NCBI GenBank assembly: GCA_016946835.1 | Contig: JACVTC010000188.1 | Coordinates: 182,640-246,639 of the forward strand | Direction of reading: 5' to 3' | Length of the DNA stretch: 64,000 bases | Source: Neocallimastix lanati (nom. inval.) | Lineage: Eukaryota; Neocallimastigomycota; Neocallimastigomycetes; Neocallimastigales; Neocallimastigaceae | Shown: piece after piece, positions 10,260-22,052 of the stretch | How positions within the stretch are numbered: the stretch's first letter is position 1 | Layout: each line of letters starts with the position of its first letter | Program-made: the position numbers and the translations under genes | The notes under the pieces: generated by a model | The model's input: only the letters and a program-made list of their open reading frames with translations | Told to the model about the DNA's origin: nothing | Database searches by the model: none

Positions 10260-10433
10260 GAAAAAAATATAATCTTATTAAAGAAATTATTTTATTTTTA
10301 GTTTTTAATTGAATAATTTTTATTAAATAAATAAATAAAATATTTTAAAAAAAAAGATATATTTTAATTTTTAATTTTTTTTATTTTAGTGTTTATTTCT
10401 ATATTTTTTATTATTCTGTCCCGAACCTCAACA
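10259..10433 (+). repeat. Truncated 3' LTR of E2
   Basis: These 175 bp match 7529-7703 of the 5' LTR almost base for base, ending CCCGAACCTCAACA. The first roughly 745 bp of this LTR are missing. Confidence 0.85.
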
Positions 10434-11298
10434 AATTCTATTAAGAACTAACTCAAAATAGAATTATTAACTACAACTTAACGACTAATTCATTAAGTTG
10501 AGAAAATAAAATAAAATAAATTTTTTTACCTTTAGAGTAGAGTTTATTATAAAATTAATTATAATAATAACACAAAAAGTAAGAAAAGAATTGTTTGTAT
10601 AAATTGATTTTAAAAATATGTTTTTGAATAAAATATTTTTATTAATTTATTAAAGTTAAAAATATAAAATTGTTACTATTATAACTATGTTTTTTATAAT
10701 AATAACTCTTGATTTCTCAAAGAGAACTCAAGAGCCTTATTTATATTTTTTTATGAAAATAAGGTTAAATAAGAAAGGGTTTTCTAATCTTAACAAATCT
10801 CTTATCTAGGAAAAGATTAGATAGAAAAACCTAGATAAGTTTTCGATCGATATTCTATCCATATCGATCATCGCATTAGTTAAGTAAAACCGATTACTTC
10901 TAAAAAGTAATTGGAAAAAATCTTAATTAACCGATTTTCCAATCTAATGATCGAAAATAAAAGAATAAAATAATAAAAGATATTTCGATCATATAATTTA
11001 TCCTTATATTAAAAATATAAAATTAAATAGTTAATAAAATACAGAATACATTATAAAATACAGAATACATTATAAAATACAGAATACAATACAAAATACA
11101 TTAGTTACAGTAGAGAATTTAGCATATTGTAAATATATTATTTAAAATTAATTAAATAAATTTTGTTAAATTAATGAATATTTAAAATTAAATTAAATAA
11201 ATTTAATAAATATTATATGTAATTAAATAAAGTTATAGTTATAATAACTTAACTAAGAAAAAATAATTATTTGCTAACAAATAATTATAGATTCTTAC
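10434..11298 (-). repeat. LTR, D family, minus orientation
   Basis: On the minus strand it starts TGTAAGAATCTATAATTATT at 11298. A TATAAATAAG box followed by a hairpin (GGCTCTTGAG...TCAAGAG, about 10708-10740) matches the plus-strand D-family LTRs at 38828 and 54879. Its inner boundary near 10434 is not certain. Immediately to the right lies TGCTTGGAAAATC, the sequence found just upstream of the tRNA-Ile genes. Confidence 0.6.
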
Positions 11299-11385
11299 AT
11301 GCTTGGAAAATCAAAAAATTATAATGAAATAATAAATCAATACTTTGTAAATTTAATCATACTAACCTAATCCAACGCTTATTCT
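11299..11385. repeat. tRNA-Ile upstream flank, copy 0
   Basis: TGCTTGGAAAATCAAAAAAT followed by a stretch ending CCTAATCC also occurs after the LTR stacks at 23528, 49633 and 53238. The TGCTTG part matches bases directly upstream of the four tRNA-Ile genes. It therefore marks the far side of a tRNA locus whose gene would lie to the left, beyond the LTR stack. Confidence 0.7.
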
Positions 11386-12291
11386 ATTTATTAAATAGAT
11401 ACCCAACGGTAAACTTAAAATAAAATTAAACTCTTCTTCAAAATTATACTTCTAGGAAAAATTATAATAAAAATTTAATTTAAAAAGTGTCTCGATAGCA
11501 ACTTAAAATTGAAAAGCTTTTGCATAATAAATATATATTATAAATTACACTTAAATTGTAGCCATAAGTCTATTTTATTGATTCTAGTTATTTCTCTAAA
11601 ATAAAGCCTTAATAATAATAAAAATAAATAACAGATAAAATAATAAACAAAATTATAAATAAACTACCAACAATTATTAATAACAATATTTTATTAATAA
11701 TATTCTAAAATATAATATAATAAATATATTCTTTTTTCAAATACAATTCGTTAATTAATTTTTAATGTAAAAAAAAAAAATATGTTTAATTCTAATTATT
11801 TTTAATATTAAATCATTACTTTAACACTTTAACAATAACTTTCTATATTAAATAAACTTGTAAATAAAATTTAAAATAGTGTTATAAATATTAAACTTGT
11901 AAACAAATGATCTTCGTTTATTTCCTTTTATGTCCTTTTATTTCTTTTTATTTCTTTTTATTTCTTTTTATTTCTTTTTATTTCTTTTTATTTCTTTTTA
12001 TTTCTTTTTATTTCTTTTTATTTCTTTTTATTTCTTTTTATTTCTTTTTATTTCTTTTTATTTCTTTTTATTTCTTTTATCATTTATAATATAAATTATT
12101 ATAATTCTTGTGAAAAAAAACTAGATAGATGTAAATATTTTCTTTATTCAATTATTCTTCATTATTAAATTTTATAATTGATATATAAAATTAATTCTTC
12201 ATATTATTTAAATTAGTATCTATATTTAATTTTGATTTAATAAACATATTTAAATTTTTATTATTAATTTAATATACAATTAAATCATTAA

Positions 12292-12322
<31 letters not shown>

Positions 12323-12620
12323 ATAGGTAAATAAGTAAATAAAATTATAATAAATAAAAAATTATAATAAAACAAATTTGTTATAATAAAATATTATTAA
12401 ATTTTTGCATTATTTATACATTTTTCTTTTTATTTTGATATAGTCTATTATCACTTTTAATTCTATATTAGATTAAGATAAAAGACCCTTTTTGTATCAA
12501 AATTGAAACTCTTTATATACATTTAGTTTTAACAGTTAATTTTTATTGTATAAATGTTAATACTTTGGAATAAATATGGCTATAAAGATTAGGTCAAGAT
12601 GCCAAATTATAGTAATAATA
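11386..12620. other. A+T-rich spacer with a perfect decamer repeat
   Basis: No gene is visible. At 11941-12070 the decamer TTTCTTTTTA is repeated 13 times without error, with diverged units on both sides. A TAAA run lies around 12294-12330. The last 40 bases (GATTAGGTCAAGATGCC...) recur at 38910 and, inverted, near 19210. Confidence 0.7.
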
Positions 12621-12730
12621 TGTGAAATAATAAATACATTTAATATTAAAAAATAAATAAATAATATGTAGTACAAATATCAATGTAAAATGTATTTATT
12701 TAGTAATTATTAATATTTTATTTTAAACCG

Positions 12731-12771
<41 letters not shown>

Positions 12772-12951
12772 CTTTTCTTGATTTATTGATTTTTGAAGTT
12801 TTATAAAAATTTACATTGTTTAATGTAGATATATTATTTTAATATTTATTAATAAAATTATTATTTCATAAACCCAATTGTTTAATTGAGTTTTGTACGT
12901 TCGAGTGTTTGTTTTCTTTATTTTTATATATTAATAAATTAAATTTTAACA
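12621..12951 (+). repeat. 5' LTR of E3
   Basis: Starts TGTGAAATAATAAATAC and ends AAATTTTAACA. It contains a long poly-A run and matches 18773-19075 apart from a 27-bp insertion and poly-A length. Confidence 0.92.
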
Positions 12952-13124
12952 GATTAAGAGTCTCATTGACTCATTATAATTTTACTTCATTGAAAAATCA
13001 TTCAATTTCAATTTTTAAATAAGTAAATAAAAAAAAAAAAAAATTAAAATATTTAAAATTCAAAATAAGTAAAAATACTTTAAAACGACCAACAGAAAAT
13101 GCTACTTCTAGTACCATTACTACT

Positions 13125-14090
13125 ATGGATAATAATATTCCTCAAATCAAAAGATTTGATCCCTCTGTCCTAATAGGAAAAGTTATATATGAATTAGACA
13201 GTAATAACATCATAACCTGGCAACTATTCATGAGAGGTATCTTACAATACTATGATCTCGAAGAATGGGTCGATATAGATCATACTCCAAAAGTTCCCAT
13301 AGTTAGTGGAACAGAAAGTATAAATGATTTAATTGCACCATATGAGTACAAAATGAAATATGGAGAATCAGTGACAAAAGAGGATTTAAAAACAGATGCC
13401 AGTTTAAAAAGTTTAATAAGAAGCACGTTGGGACCAAAAACACAACAAGATATTCAAGATCCATCTCTTACAGGTTATCAAATTTGGCAAACGTTACAAC
13501 AAATTCATATTGGAGATGATGTGACAAGGAGAAATCAATTAATCGATGAAACTAATGCTTTAAGATACAACCCCAAAACAAGCTTTTCAAGATTTTTAAC
13601 AAAATTAAGTAAGAATATTAATATGATAGAATATATGAATGTTGTAGTTACAGATGAGGAAAAGAAATTACTATTATTTAACTCTTTACCAGAAGAATAT
13701 CAAAGCGTAAATATTTTTGATCAAAAAGACTGGAAAAGCTGTAAAGAATATACATTAGGGCTAGTAGAACGACTCAAGAAAGTCGAAGAAAGGAAAAAAG
13801 GAAAGATGATAGGAATACAACATGTATTCAGCACTACGACCCAAAGCCAAGGAAAAGGAAAAGGGGTAAATCAAGACTTTAGAAGATATCCAAAAAGAAA
13901 TTATGAAAAAGGTAATGGAGAAGGTAGAAAAACTAATTCTAATATTGAATGTTTCTTTTGCCACAGATTTGGTCATTTTGAAAGAGATTGCAAGATTAAA
14001 AGGAAGATGTCACAAGAATTCGCCAAGAAACAAGGGAGGCAAGGTAAACAAAAAACAGGCCAATATGACAATAACAGAAACAGACAATGA
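13125..14090 (+). CDS. gag: Gag protein of copia-type E3
   Basis: A 321-residue Gag of the copia type. The body (residues about 20-220) has the tryptophan-containing helices typical of this family, for example NIITWQLFMRGIL and YQIWQTLQQIH. A basic linker leads to a CCHC knuckle near residues 276-289 (CFFCHRFGHFERDC). It would form the virus-like particle and bind element RNA. The pol frame overlaps its last part in the +1 frame, which may mean +1 frameshifting or a mutation of a once-single frame. No nonsense codon is present. Confidence 0.88.
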   Translation: MDNNIPQIKRFDPSVLIGKVIYELDSNNIITWQLFMRGILQYYDLEEWVDIDHTPKVPIVSGTESINDLIAPYEYKMKYGESVTKEDLKTDASLKSLIRSTLGPKTQQDIQDPSLTGYQIWQTLQQIHIGDDVTRRNQLIDETNALRYNPKTSFSRFLTKLSKNINMIEYMNVVVTDEEKKLLLFNSLPEEYQSVNIFDQKDWKSCKEYTLGLVERLKKVEERKKGKMIGIQHVFSTTTQSQGKGKGVNQDFRRYPKRNYEKGNGEGRKTNSNIECFFCHRFGHFERDCKIKRKMSQEFAKKQGRQGKQKTGQYDNNRNRQ

Positions 14091-16480
14091 TAAATTAAAT
14101 CTTAATGATTTTTTTGTTCTGGATTATAACACTTCTTTTGAAAATCCATGTAGTGACAATACAAAACAATGCAATAATGTATTTAATAATAACGTAACTA
14201 AAAATCATGTAGAATGTAGTTGGTGGACTCTAGATTCAGGTGCATCTAATAATATGACTCAAAACAAAAATATACTAATGAATGAAGAGGAACACGTGGA
14301 AGAAATAAATTATGCAAATGGGAATACAACCAACTCAACATACATTGGAGAGATACAAGGAAATATGAACAAAGAATTATTAAAGCTAAAGGAAGTATTA
14401 TATGTTCCGGATATTAAAAGAAATTTAATTTCGATTAGTAAACTAGCAAGGGATGAATATGTAATAGTTTTTATAAAGGAATACGATGACGTATATGCGT
14501 ATATCCTAGATAAGTATTTTAATACAATTTCAAAAATTAAAGCTAGTGATAATGATGTTTTTGAAGTATGTATTAAAAGTAATAATATACTATGCAATAA
14601 CGTCAACACTAAAGGAAATGATATTCTATGGAATCGAAGAATTGGGCACCTGACCTATGGAAACAAAATAGATAAATGTGAGATCTGTATACAAGCAAAA
14701 ATGAAGAATGAACCATATGGTAAAGCACAGAATAATTCGAGAAAAATTCTTGAATTAGTGCATATAGATCTTGTTGGACCGGCACCACCATCAATTTATT
14801 GCAACTGCTATTTCGTGACTATTTTAGATGATTATAGTAGATATGGTTGGGTCCTTACAGTAAAGAAGAAGTCGGAAGTATATTAAGTATTTGAAACATG
14901 GTATATCAAAATTAAAAATAAAACAAATTCAAATATAATATATTTAAGAAGTGATAATGGAACTGAATTCACTTCAAATAATTTTAAAGAAATATGCAAC
15001 AAATACGGAATCACGCAACAATTCACTGTACCAGGAAATCCTCAACAAAACGGTAGAGCAGAAAGACTAAACGGAGTACTTATCCAAATTGCTACCGCAA
15101 TGTTAATAGATAGTCAATTATGTAGAAGATTTTGGGAAGATGCTTTAAAGACAGCTAATTATGTGCATAATAGGGTGCCGCATCATGGAAATAATAACAA
15201 AATCCCATTCGAAGTATTCTACGAAAAGAAAGTTGACAATAGTAAATTACATGTATTTGGCTGTAAAGTTTACTATTATGAAGTAAATCCAGAAAAATTT
15301 AGGAGTAATTCAAGAAAAGGAATCTTTCTGGGATACGACGAAGACTCAACAGGGTACAGAATATTCGATATTGATAAAATGAAAATATATGTGAAACGTG
15401 TGGTAGAATTTCTTGAAGATCAGCCAGGTAACTTTAACTTTGATTATGTATCTGAAGCAAGGAGATATGAAAATGAAGAAACCGAAACGCAAGATGAAGA
15501 CACATTAATGAAAAACTTAGAAGAAAGAAATTACTACAACAGAAATGACATAATTAATATTATTCAAGAAAATAAAGAAATAGAAGAAGATCCTCAAGAA
15601 AAGAACAATGAAGAGAACAGGAGTCAAAGAGATAATAACAATGAACGAACAGTAAAAGAAGATATTGTCAATTTAGACATGCAAGATATTTCAAATAATT
15701 CAAAAAATGATATCAATAAAGATAAAGAAGAAGAAAGTCTTTCATTAAGACAAAAAGAAAAAGAACATCTTGAGAATAAATTTAAATTAATAGAAGAGAA
15801 ACTTGAGAACATAAACACGTTGATAAAGCACGGTAATACAAAAACGAACACGCTTTCGTTAGGTGAAGCAAAACAGAAAGAAAAATTAGAAGAAAGTTCA
15901 ACAAGTAAACAGAACTATAACGAAGAAAACAATATTAAAAACAATATAAATATTATTAATGAAAGGAATAAATTAATCAATAATAATAGTGAAGTTATTC
16001 TAAATAGAAATGTTAACGAAGATATTTATTTCAATAAAGGTAAGGGAGAAAGTATTAACGGCGAAAAAGTATCTATTATAAATAAAAACAAAGATAAAGG
16101 TAAAGAGATTTTGGAATTAGATGACTATGATAAAGAAGAAATTACCATTATAAACAAAAATAATGAAAATGACGCGTTTAATTTAAAAGAAAACATTATA
16201 ATTGAAGATAATTCAAATAAAAATATATTAATTGAAAATAATTTAAATAAAAATTTAGTTGAAAATACTTCAAATAATAATAATTCAACTGAAAACAATT
16301 TGAGTAAAAATAATTTGAGTGAAAATAATTTGATTGAAAATAATTTGAGTGAAAATAATTTGAGTGAAAATAATCCCAATGAAGAGTGTTCTCATTTAGA
16401 TGTAAACAAAGAAATTTTTGAAAATAACAATAAACAAATTGTTAAAAATATTATTCCAAATAATAATAATAATAATAATA

Positions 16481-16545
<65 letters not shown>

Positions 16546-16707
16546 GAAATTAGTCAAAAAATTAATTTAGAAATTAATCCAAATAAAGTTAATGCCGAAA
16601 ATCATTCAAGCAATTCAAAATTAAAAAATAAGAATTCAAGGGAAATAAAAATAAAAACAAATAATACGAAAAATAATACAAACCTAATGAATCAAATATA
16701 TCCTTAA
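13903..16707 (+). pseudogene. pol: E3 pol, protease and integrase part, one nonsense codon
   Basis: The frame holds a protease active site (TLDSGASNNM, about 14230), a shortened pre-integrase region, and integrase with catalytic blocks HIDLVGP, LRSDNGTEF and the Glu in QQNGRAERLNG. TAA at 14884-14886 cuts the frame between the first and second integrase Asp; downstream the same frame continues without other damage to 16707. In the zinc-binding part, LWNRRIGH replaces the usual LWHRRLGH and roughly 25 residues before the CxxC pair seem to be missing. After integrase comes a very long Asn/Glu/Lys-rich linker with NNLSE repeats and an AAT run (about 16460-16545). Confidence 0.85.
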
Positions 16708-16762
16708 AACAAAATAATTGAAAACAAAAATCCTGAAAATCCTGACAAAAATCCTGTAAAGT

Positions 16763-17266
16763 TTGATAAAAATCCTAAAAAAAAATCATGTAGAAGTTAT
16801 AAATAAATATAAAATTAATATAAAAAATAATTATTCAGAAAATAAACAAAAATCTAATTTACATTTAACTTTTAAAAATAAAGACAATAAAAAATTTTCA
16901 AAAGATAAAAATTTATTAAAATCGTATAAATTAAAAAATAATTTAATTAATTCAAAAAATAAAATTAATGAATCAAAAATGGACAATAATAAAAATTTTG
17001 AAAAGTTTAAAATAATTAATAATGATTCGCTAAATTTTAATAAAAATAAAAGTAGAGAATATGAAACAATAATGCATAAAGGAAAAAGAAAACTTAAAAG
17101 TTTAAATAAAAATGCTAATTTAAATACAAATGTAGAGGAAAATGTGGAAGGAATTAACGTAAATGACTATAGAGGAGAAATACAAGAGAACAGTAATAAG
17201 AGAAAAAGGGAATGTTTAACGACAATTAACCAAATCAGAGAACCAAATTCATATATGGAAATTTAA
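16763..17266 (+). pseudogene. E3 pol linker segment, shifted frame
   Basis: A 167-codon open stretch rich in Lys, Asn and Ile continues the hydrophilic linker between integrase and RT. It is in a different frame from both neighbours, so frame changes lie near 16700-16760 and 17255-17270. Its end (REPNSYMEI) looks like the usual lead-in to copia RT. No domain is recognised in it. Confidence 0.55.
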
Positions 17267-17267
17267 A

Positions 17268-18752
17268 AGAAAAGACAAAGATAAATGGATAAGTGCTATA
17301 GAAAACGAATTAAATAATATGAAAGAAAGGAAAGTATTCAAAAAGATTGAAAAGGTTCCTGAAGGCGCTAATATAATCGATTCCAGGTGGGTTTTCAAAA
17401 TTAAAAGAGATAGTGAAGGAAAAATCGATAAATATAAAGCAAGGCTAGTAGCAAGAGGCTATACCCAGGAATATGGAGAAGATTAAAAAGAAACTTTTTC
17501 ACCAACACTAAAGCAGGATTCATTAAGAATAATAATATCTATTGCTGCAGAAAACAATTTTAACATTCACCAAATGGATATAAAGGCAGCTTATCTATAT
17601 GCCGATTTGAAGGAAGACATTTTTATGAAGATACCTGAAGGAGATCCAAATTTTGGAAAAGGATATTTTAAGTTACAAAAGGCTTTATATGGACTAAAAC
17701 AGGCTGCAAGAGAATGGAATAATAATATTAGTACTACTTTAAAACATTTGGGATTCTATGAATTAGTCAGTGAACCGTGTATTTTTATTAAGAAAAAAGA
17801 TAATAAACTTGTGTGTGTTATAGGAGTATACGTAGATGATTTATTAATTACAGGTAAAGATGATGAAATTAATAAAACAGTAAGACGAATTAAAGAAAAA
17901 TACTCTGTAACTGATATTGGTAAAGCAAATTTTATTATAGGTATAAAAATAGAAAGGATTCCTAATGGTTACCTTTTACATCAAGAAAGATATTTGGAAG
18001 ACATACTCGAAAAATTTGGACTAAAAGATTGTAAAGAAATAGGAACTACCGAACCAAGTTTATCTGATAAAGAAGATGATGAAGAATTATTTGATCCAAC
18101 AACGTATAGGTCCGCCGTAGGAAGTTTAATATATCTGGCTATCTGTACAAGACCAGATATTATGTTTTCTGTGAATAGAGTAGCTCAACATTGCAAAGAA
18201 CCAAAGGTAAAAGATTGGAAAAACGTAATACAAATATTCAGATATTTAAAAGGAGCAAAATATTACGGTATTTTATTTAATGGAGAAAAATGTCTAAAAA
18301 CGTATGTCGATTCAGATTATGCTAATGATAAAGAAACGAGAAGGTCTACGACAGGTTTTATCTATTTTATGGGTTCAGGTCCAACTAGTTGGTACTCAAA
18401 GCTCCAAAAGTGTGTAGCTACCTCCACCGCAGAAGCCGAATATTATGGACTATATGAATGTGCGAAACAAGCTTTATGGTATAGAAACATTTTAGGAGAA
18501 ATAAAGGATCAAAGAGAATGCATAAAAATTTACATTGACAATCAAGCAGCAATATATAACGCTGAAAATAATACAATAAACCCAAGATCAAAACACATTA
18601 AATATCATAAAATCAGAGAATTAATAAAGGAAAAAAAAGTAGAACTTGAATACATAGAATCAAAGAATAATAAAGCAGATGGTCTGACGAAATTTTTAAA
18701 TAAATATAAAATGCAAAATTTTAGAAATAGTTTATTATACAAATATGAATAA
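17268..18752 (+). pseudogene. pol: E3 pol, RT and RNase H part, one nonsense codon
   Basis: Copia-type RT begins with KWISAIENEL and RWVFKIKRD, is cut by TAA at 17484-17486, then resumes in the same frame to 18752. Past the stop the palm (QMDIKAAYLYADL), the YVDD box (GVYVDDLLITG, about 17824-17856) and RNase H (TYVDSDYA, STAEAEYYG, IDNQAA) look intact. The part after the stop is open for 392 codons, but alone it lacks the RT fingers. The single stop is the visible lesion here. Confidence 0.85.
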
Positions 18753-18763
18753 AAATTAATAAT

Positions 18764-18772
18764 TAGGGGGAA
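18764..18772 (+). promoter_or_regulatory. Polypurine tract of E3
   Basis: TTAGGGGGAA abuts the 3' LTR start TGTGAAAT. It would prime plus-strand DNA synthesis. Confidence 0.8.
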
Positions 18773-18882
18773 TGTGAAATAATAAATACATTTAATATTA
18801 AAAAATAAATAAATAATATGTAGTACAAATATCAATGTAAAATGTATTTATTTAGTAATTATTAATATTTTATTTTAAACCG

Positions 18883-18924
<42 letters not shown>

Positions 18925-19075
18925 TTTCTTGATTTATTGATTTTTGAAGTTTTATAAAAATTTACATTGTTTAATGTAGATATATTATTTCATAAACCCA
19001 ATTGTTTAATTGAGTTTTGTACGTTCGAGTGTTTGTTTTCTTTATTTTTATATATTAATAAATTAAATTTTAACA
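18773..19075 (+). repeat. 3' LTR of E3
   Basis: Same ends as the 5' LTR; TAATA target duplication follows at 19076-19080. Confidence 0.92.
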
Positions 19076-19080
19076 TAATA

Positions 19081-20415
19081 TATACTAATTAATTTAATTT
19101 TTTTAATTAATATTTCTTTAATATTAATTTTAAAATTCTAATCCCTAAAAATTATTATCCAATAATAATTTTATATTAATATAATTTGATATCTTGACCT
19201 AATCGTCAAAACCAAATTGACTTGAAGTTTTAACAATACATATTAAAAATATAACTGAATTGAATTCTAAATTTCAGTTAGTTACATTTTAAATAATTAA
19301 TATTATTAATAAATAATATTTACTTAAATGATTAATAATTAATATAAATTCTTATTAAATAATTCTGAAATATTAGTAAGTAAAATTGTATTTCTATTTA
19401 GTTTGAAATTATTTATATATGAATTCACAGGTATTTATTAATATTATTTTATATATATATATTAAAACATATAAATATATTGATATTATTATTATTATTA
19501 TTATAATACATTATTAATATTTATATTAATTATATCTTAAAAAATTAAATAGTATTAGTATATAATTTATAAAATATAAAAGAGAGATTTGAAATATTAA
19601 TATGTTCTTTGTAAGGTTATTGTTAAATTAGATTAATAGTAATATTTAAAAGATATTTTTTATTATTAAAATAAAGGAAAAATTAGTTTAATTGAACTAA
19701 ATTGAATAACTAATAATTATTAAAGTTAATTATCAACTTATATATATATATATATTTTAAGTAATAAAAATAAAACGTTTTAAATATATATTATTTTTAT
19801 TTCATCATTTATTATCTATAAATACATATTGATTTTTAACAAATTTTTTTAATAAAACATATTTTTTATTTCGAATTTATTTTTTTCTTAATGATTGTTT
19901 TGTATAAATAGGATTAAATCTCTCAAAATTTATAGAAAATAAATATTATTATTATTATTATTATTATTTATTTCATAATATTATTTACTATTTAACATAT
20001 TAACTATGGATTGATTTAAACATATTATATATATATATACAATACTTTATAATATTAAATTGATGTTATTTAATTATAATATATATATTATAAGAAAAAA
20101 AAAAAAAATTATTTTACTTTATAATTTATTAAATTTTATATTTAAAAAAATTTTTTTAATAAAAACGAATAAAAATAATTATTAAAAAAGGAATTAAAGT
20201 GATATAAAAATAAAAAAATCTAAATTATTCTTTAAAAAAAAAAAAAAAAAAAAAAAGGAATCAAAAAAATTAAAATAAAATAAAAAATAAAAAATAATAA
20301 AATAATAAAATTTTTAAAATTATAATAAATATAGATATAAATATAAATATGAATTATATATAATAAATAAATTAAAAAAAATAATAAATATAGAACAAAA
20401 AAGCAAAATTTATAT
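19081..20415. other. A+T-rich spacer
   Basis: I see no gene. It contains short TTA and TA microsatellites, an inverted relic of GATTAGGTCAAGAT near 19190-19215 and a poly-A run at about 20236-20256. The last 150 bases resemble the 3' flanks of the other tRNA-Ile copies. Confidence 0.6.
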
Positions 20416-20508
20416 TGCTCATGGCGGGGGTCGAACCCGCGATCTTCGCGTTGCATAAGAGGTACACCCTTATAAGCACGACGCCTTAAACCTCTAGGCT
20501 ACACGAGC
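20416..20508 (-). tRNA. tRNA-Ile(UAU) with intron, copy 1
   Basis: On the minus strand the gene starts GCTCGTG and ends CATGAGC plus discriminator A; the arms pair over 7 bp with one G-U. The D stem GCC/GGC, anticodon stem TCGTG/CGCGA and T arm GCGGG-TTCGACC-CCCGC are all intact. The anticodon loop reads CTTATA then A after removal of a 19-nt intron at 20452-20470, giving anticodon TAT, which reads AUA isoleucine codons. Introns in tRNA-Ile(UAU) are common in fungi. Two LTRs begin 11 bp upstream. Confidence 0.9.
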
Positions 20509-20523
20509 TGCTTGTAAATTGAA

Positions 20524-22048
20524 TAATACGGGGTGTCACTAAATACCTTGTATTTCCTATTAAATACTCTTAATAATAATAAAATAAAATTATTATTAAA
20601 TATTCTTATTAAAATCTTTTATTAATATTAAATATAATAAAAATTATTATTAAATATTCTTATTAAAATCTTTTATTAATATCAAATATAATAAAAATTA
20701 TTATTAAATATTCTTATTAAAATCTTTTATTAATATCAAATATAATAAAAATTATTATTAAATATTCTTATTAAAATCTTTTATTAATATTAAATATAAT
20801 AAAAATTATTATTAAATATTCTTATTAAAATCTTTTATAATAAAAATTATTATTAAATATTCTTATAAAATTCTTTTATTAATATCAAATATAATAAAAA
20901 TTATTATTAAATATTCTAATAAAAATCTTTTATTAAATATAATAAAAATTATTATTAAATATTCTTATTAAAATCTTTTATTAATATCAAATATAATAAA
21001 AATTATTATTAAATATTCTTATTAAAATCTTTTATTAATATCAAATATAATAAAAATTATTATTAAATATTCTTATTAAAATCTTTTATTAATATTAAAT
21101 ATAATAAAAATTATTATTAAATATTCTTATTAAAATCTTTTATAATAAAAATTATTATTAAATATTCTTATAAAATTCTTTTATTAATATCAAATATAAT
21201 AAAAATTATTATTAAATATTCTTATAAAATTCTTTTATTAAATATAATAAAAATTATTATTAAATATTCTTATTAAAATCTTTTATTAATATCAAATATA
21301 ATAAAAATTATTATTAAATATTCTAATAAAAATCTTTTATTAATATTAAATATAATAAAAATTATTATTAAATATTCTTATTAAAAATTATATAATATTT
21401 AAATCATTATTAATTCTTATTTTTATATTAAGAATAATAAAAACCTATTTCAATAAATATTTGATATAAAATACAGAATTATAAGTTTCAGTATAATATT
21501 TTCTAAACCTTTGAAATAAACTAAAAATAAATCAAAAATTAAAAATAAATTAAATCTTTATTAAAATAAAAATGAACTAAAATACAGAATTTCAATAATA
21601 AAAAAATGATCTAAAATACAGAAAATATCAATTCTGTATAATTCTCTCTCTGAAAAACAATATCAAGAAGAAGCTACCGCCCGGAATGCCCTTCGTGATA
21701 CAATCTCTAAATTAATTTTTTATATTTTAATTTAATAAATGTTATTTTTTTTTTTAAAAAAATAATTTAAAATAATAGTTAAAAATTAAAATAAAATAGT
21801 TATAATAGTTTTTTTTATAAAGAATATATTAATAATAAATAAAATGTATTAAAATAAAAGTATAAAAAGAAGAATAAATTTCTTTCTTTTTAATACTGGG
21901 AACAAATAATTTTAATTTAAATTTAAATAAAGAATATTTTAAAATTTAATTTTTTTTCTTGTTTCCAAATTTATTTTTATAGTTATGTGTTAATATTTAT
22001 TTTTTTTTTGTTTTGAATATCTTAGTGTTTCAACCCCAGCCCGTATCA
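20524..22048 (+). repeat. LTR, L family, copy 1
   Basis: The start reads TAATACGGGGTGTCAC, against TGATACGGGG in copy 2, and the end reads CAACCCCAGCCCGTATCA, so the termini are inverted. About 800 bp near the 5' side consist of roughly 54-bp tandem units carrying AAATTATTATTAAATATTC. Its left flank TGAA differs by one base from the TCAA on its right. No coding sequence. Confidence 0.82.
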
Positions 22049-22052
22049 TCAA

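Larger units (their letters stand above)
6783..10433 (+). mobile_element. Ty3-type element E2, internally deleted
   Basis: 5' LTR (6783-7703), primer-binding site, structured leader, leader tandem repeats, intact gag and the first part of pol, then an abrupt jump near 10259 to the last 175 bp of the 3' LTR. Protease, RT, RNase H, integrase and most of the 3' LTR are gone. Gag and leader are clearly related to E4. The element cannot move by itself, but its leader and Gag look intact. Confidence 0.85.
12621..19075 (+). mobile_element. Ty1/copia-type LTR retrotransposon E3
   Basis: LTRs 12621-12951 and 18773-19075 are flanked by the 5-bp duplication TAATA (12616-12620 and 19076-19080). Domain order is Gag, protease, integrase, RT, RNase H, the copia order. 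Pol is broken by at least two nonsense codons and frame changes in a long asparagine-rich linker. The LTR length difference comes mostly from a 27-bp insertion in the 5' copy and poly-A length. Confidence 0.93.

Noticed and set aside
11907-12089. Phe-rich open frame of 60 codons
   Set aside because: It is only the TTTCTTTTTA decamer repeat read in one frame.
20232-20456. Open frames beginning MQREDRGFDPRHE at three tRNA copies
   Set aside because: The first residues are the tRNA intron, anticodon arm and T arm translated; the rest is A+T-rich flank.
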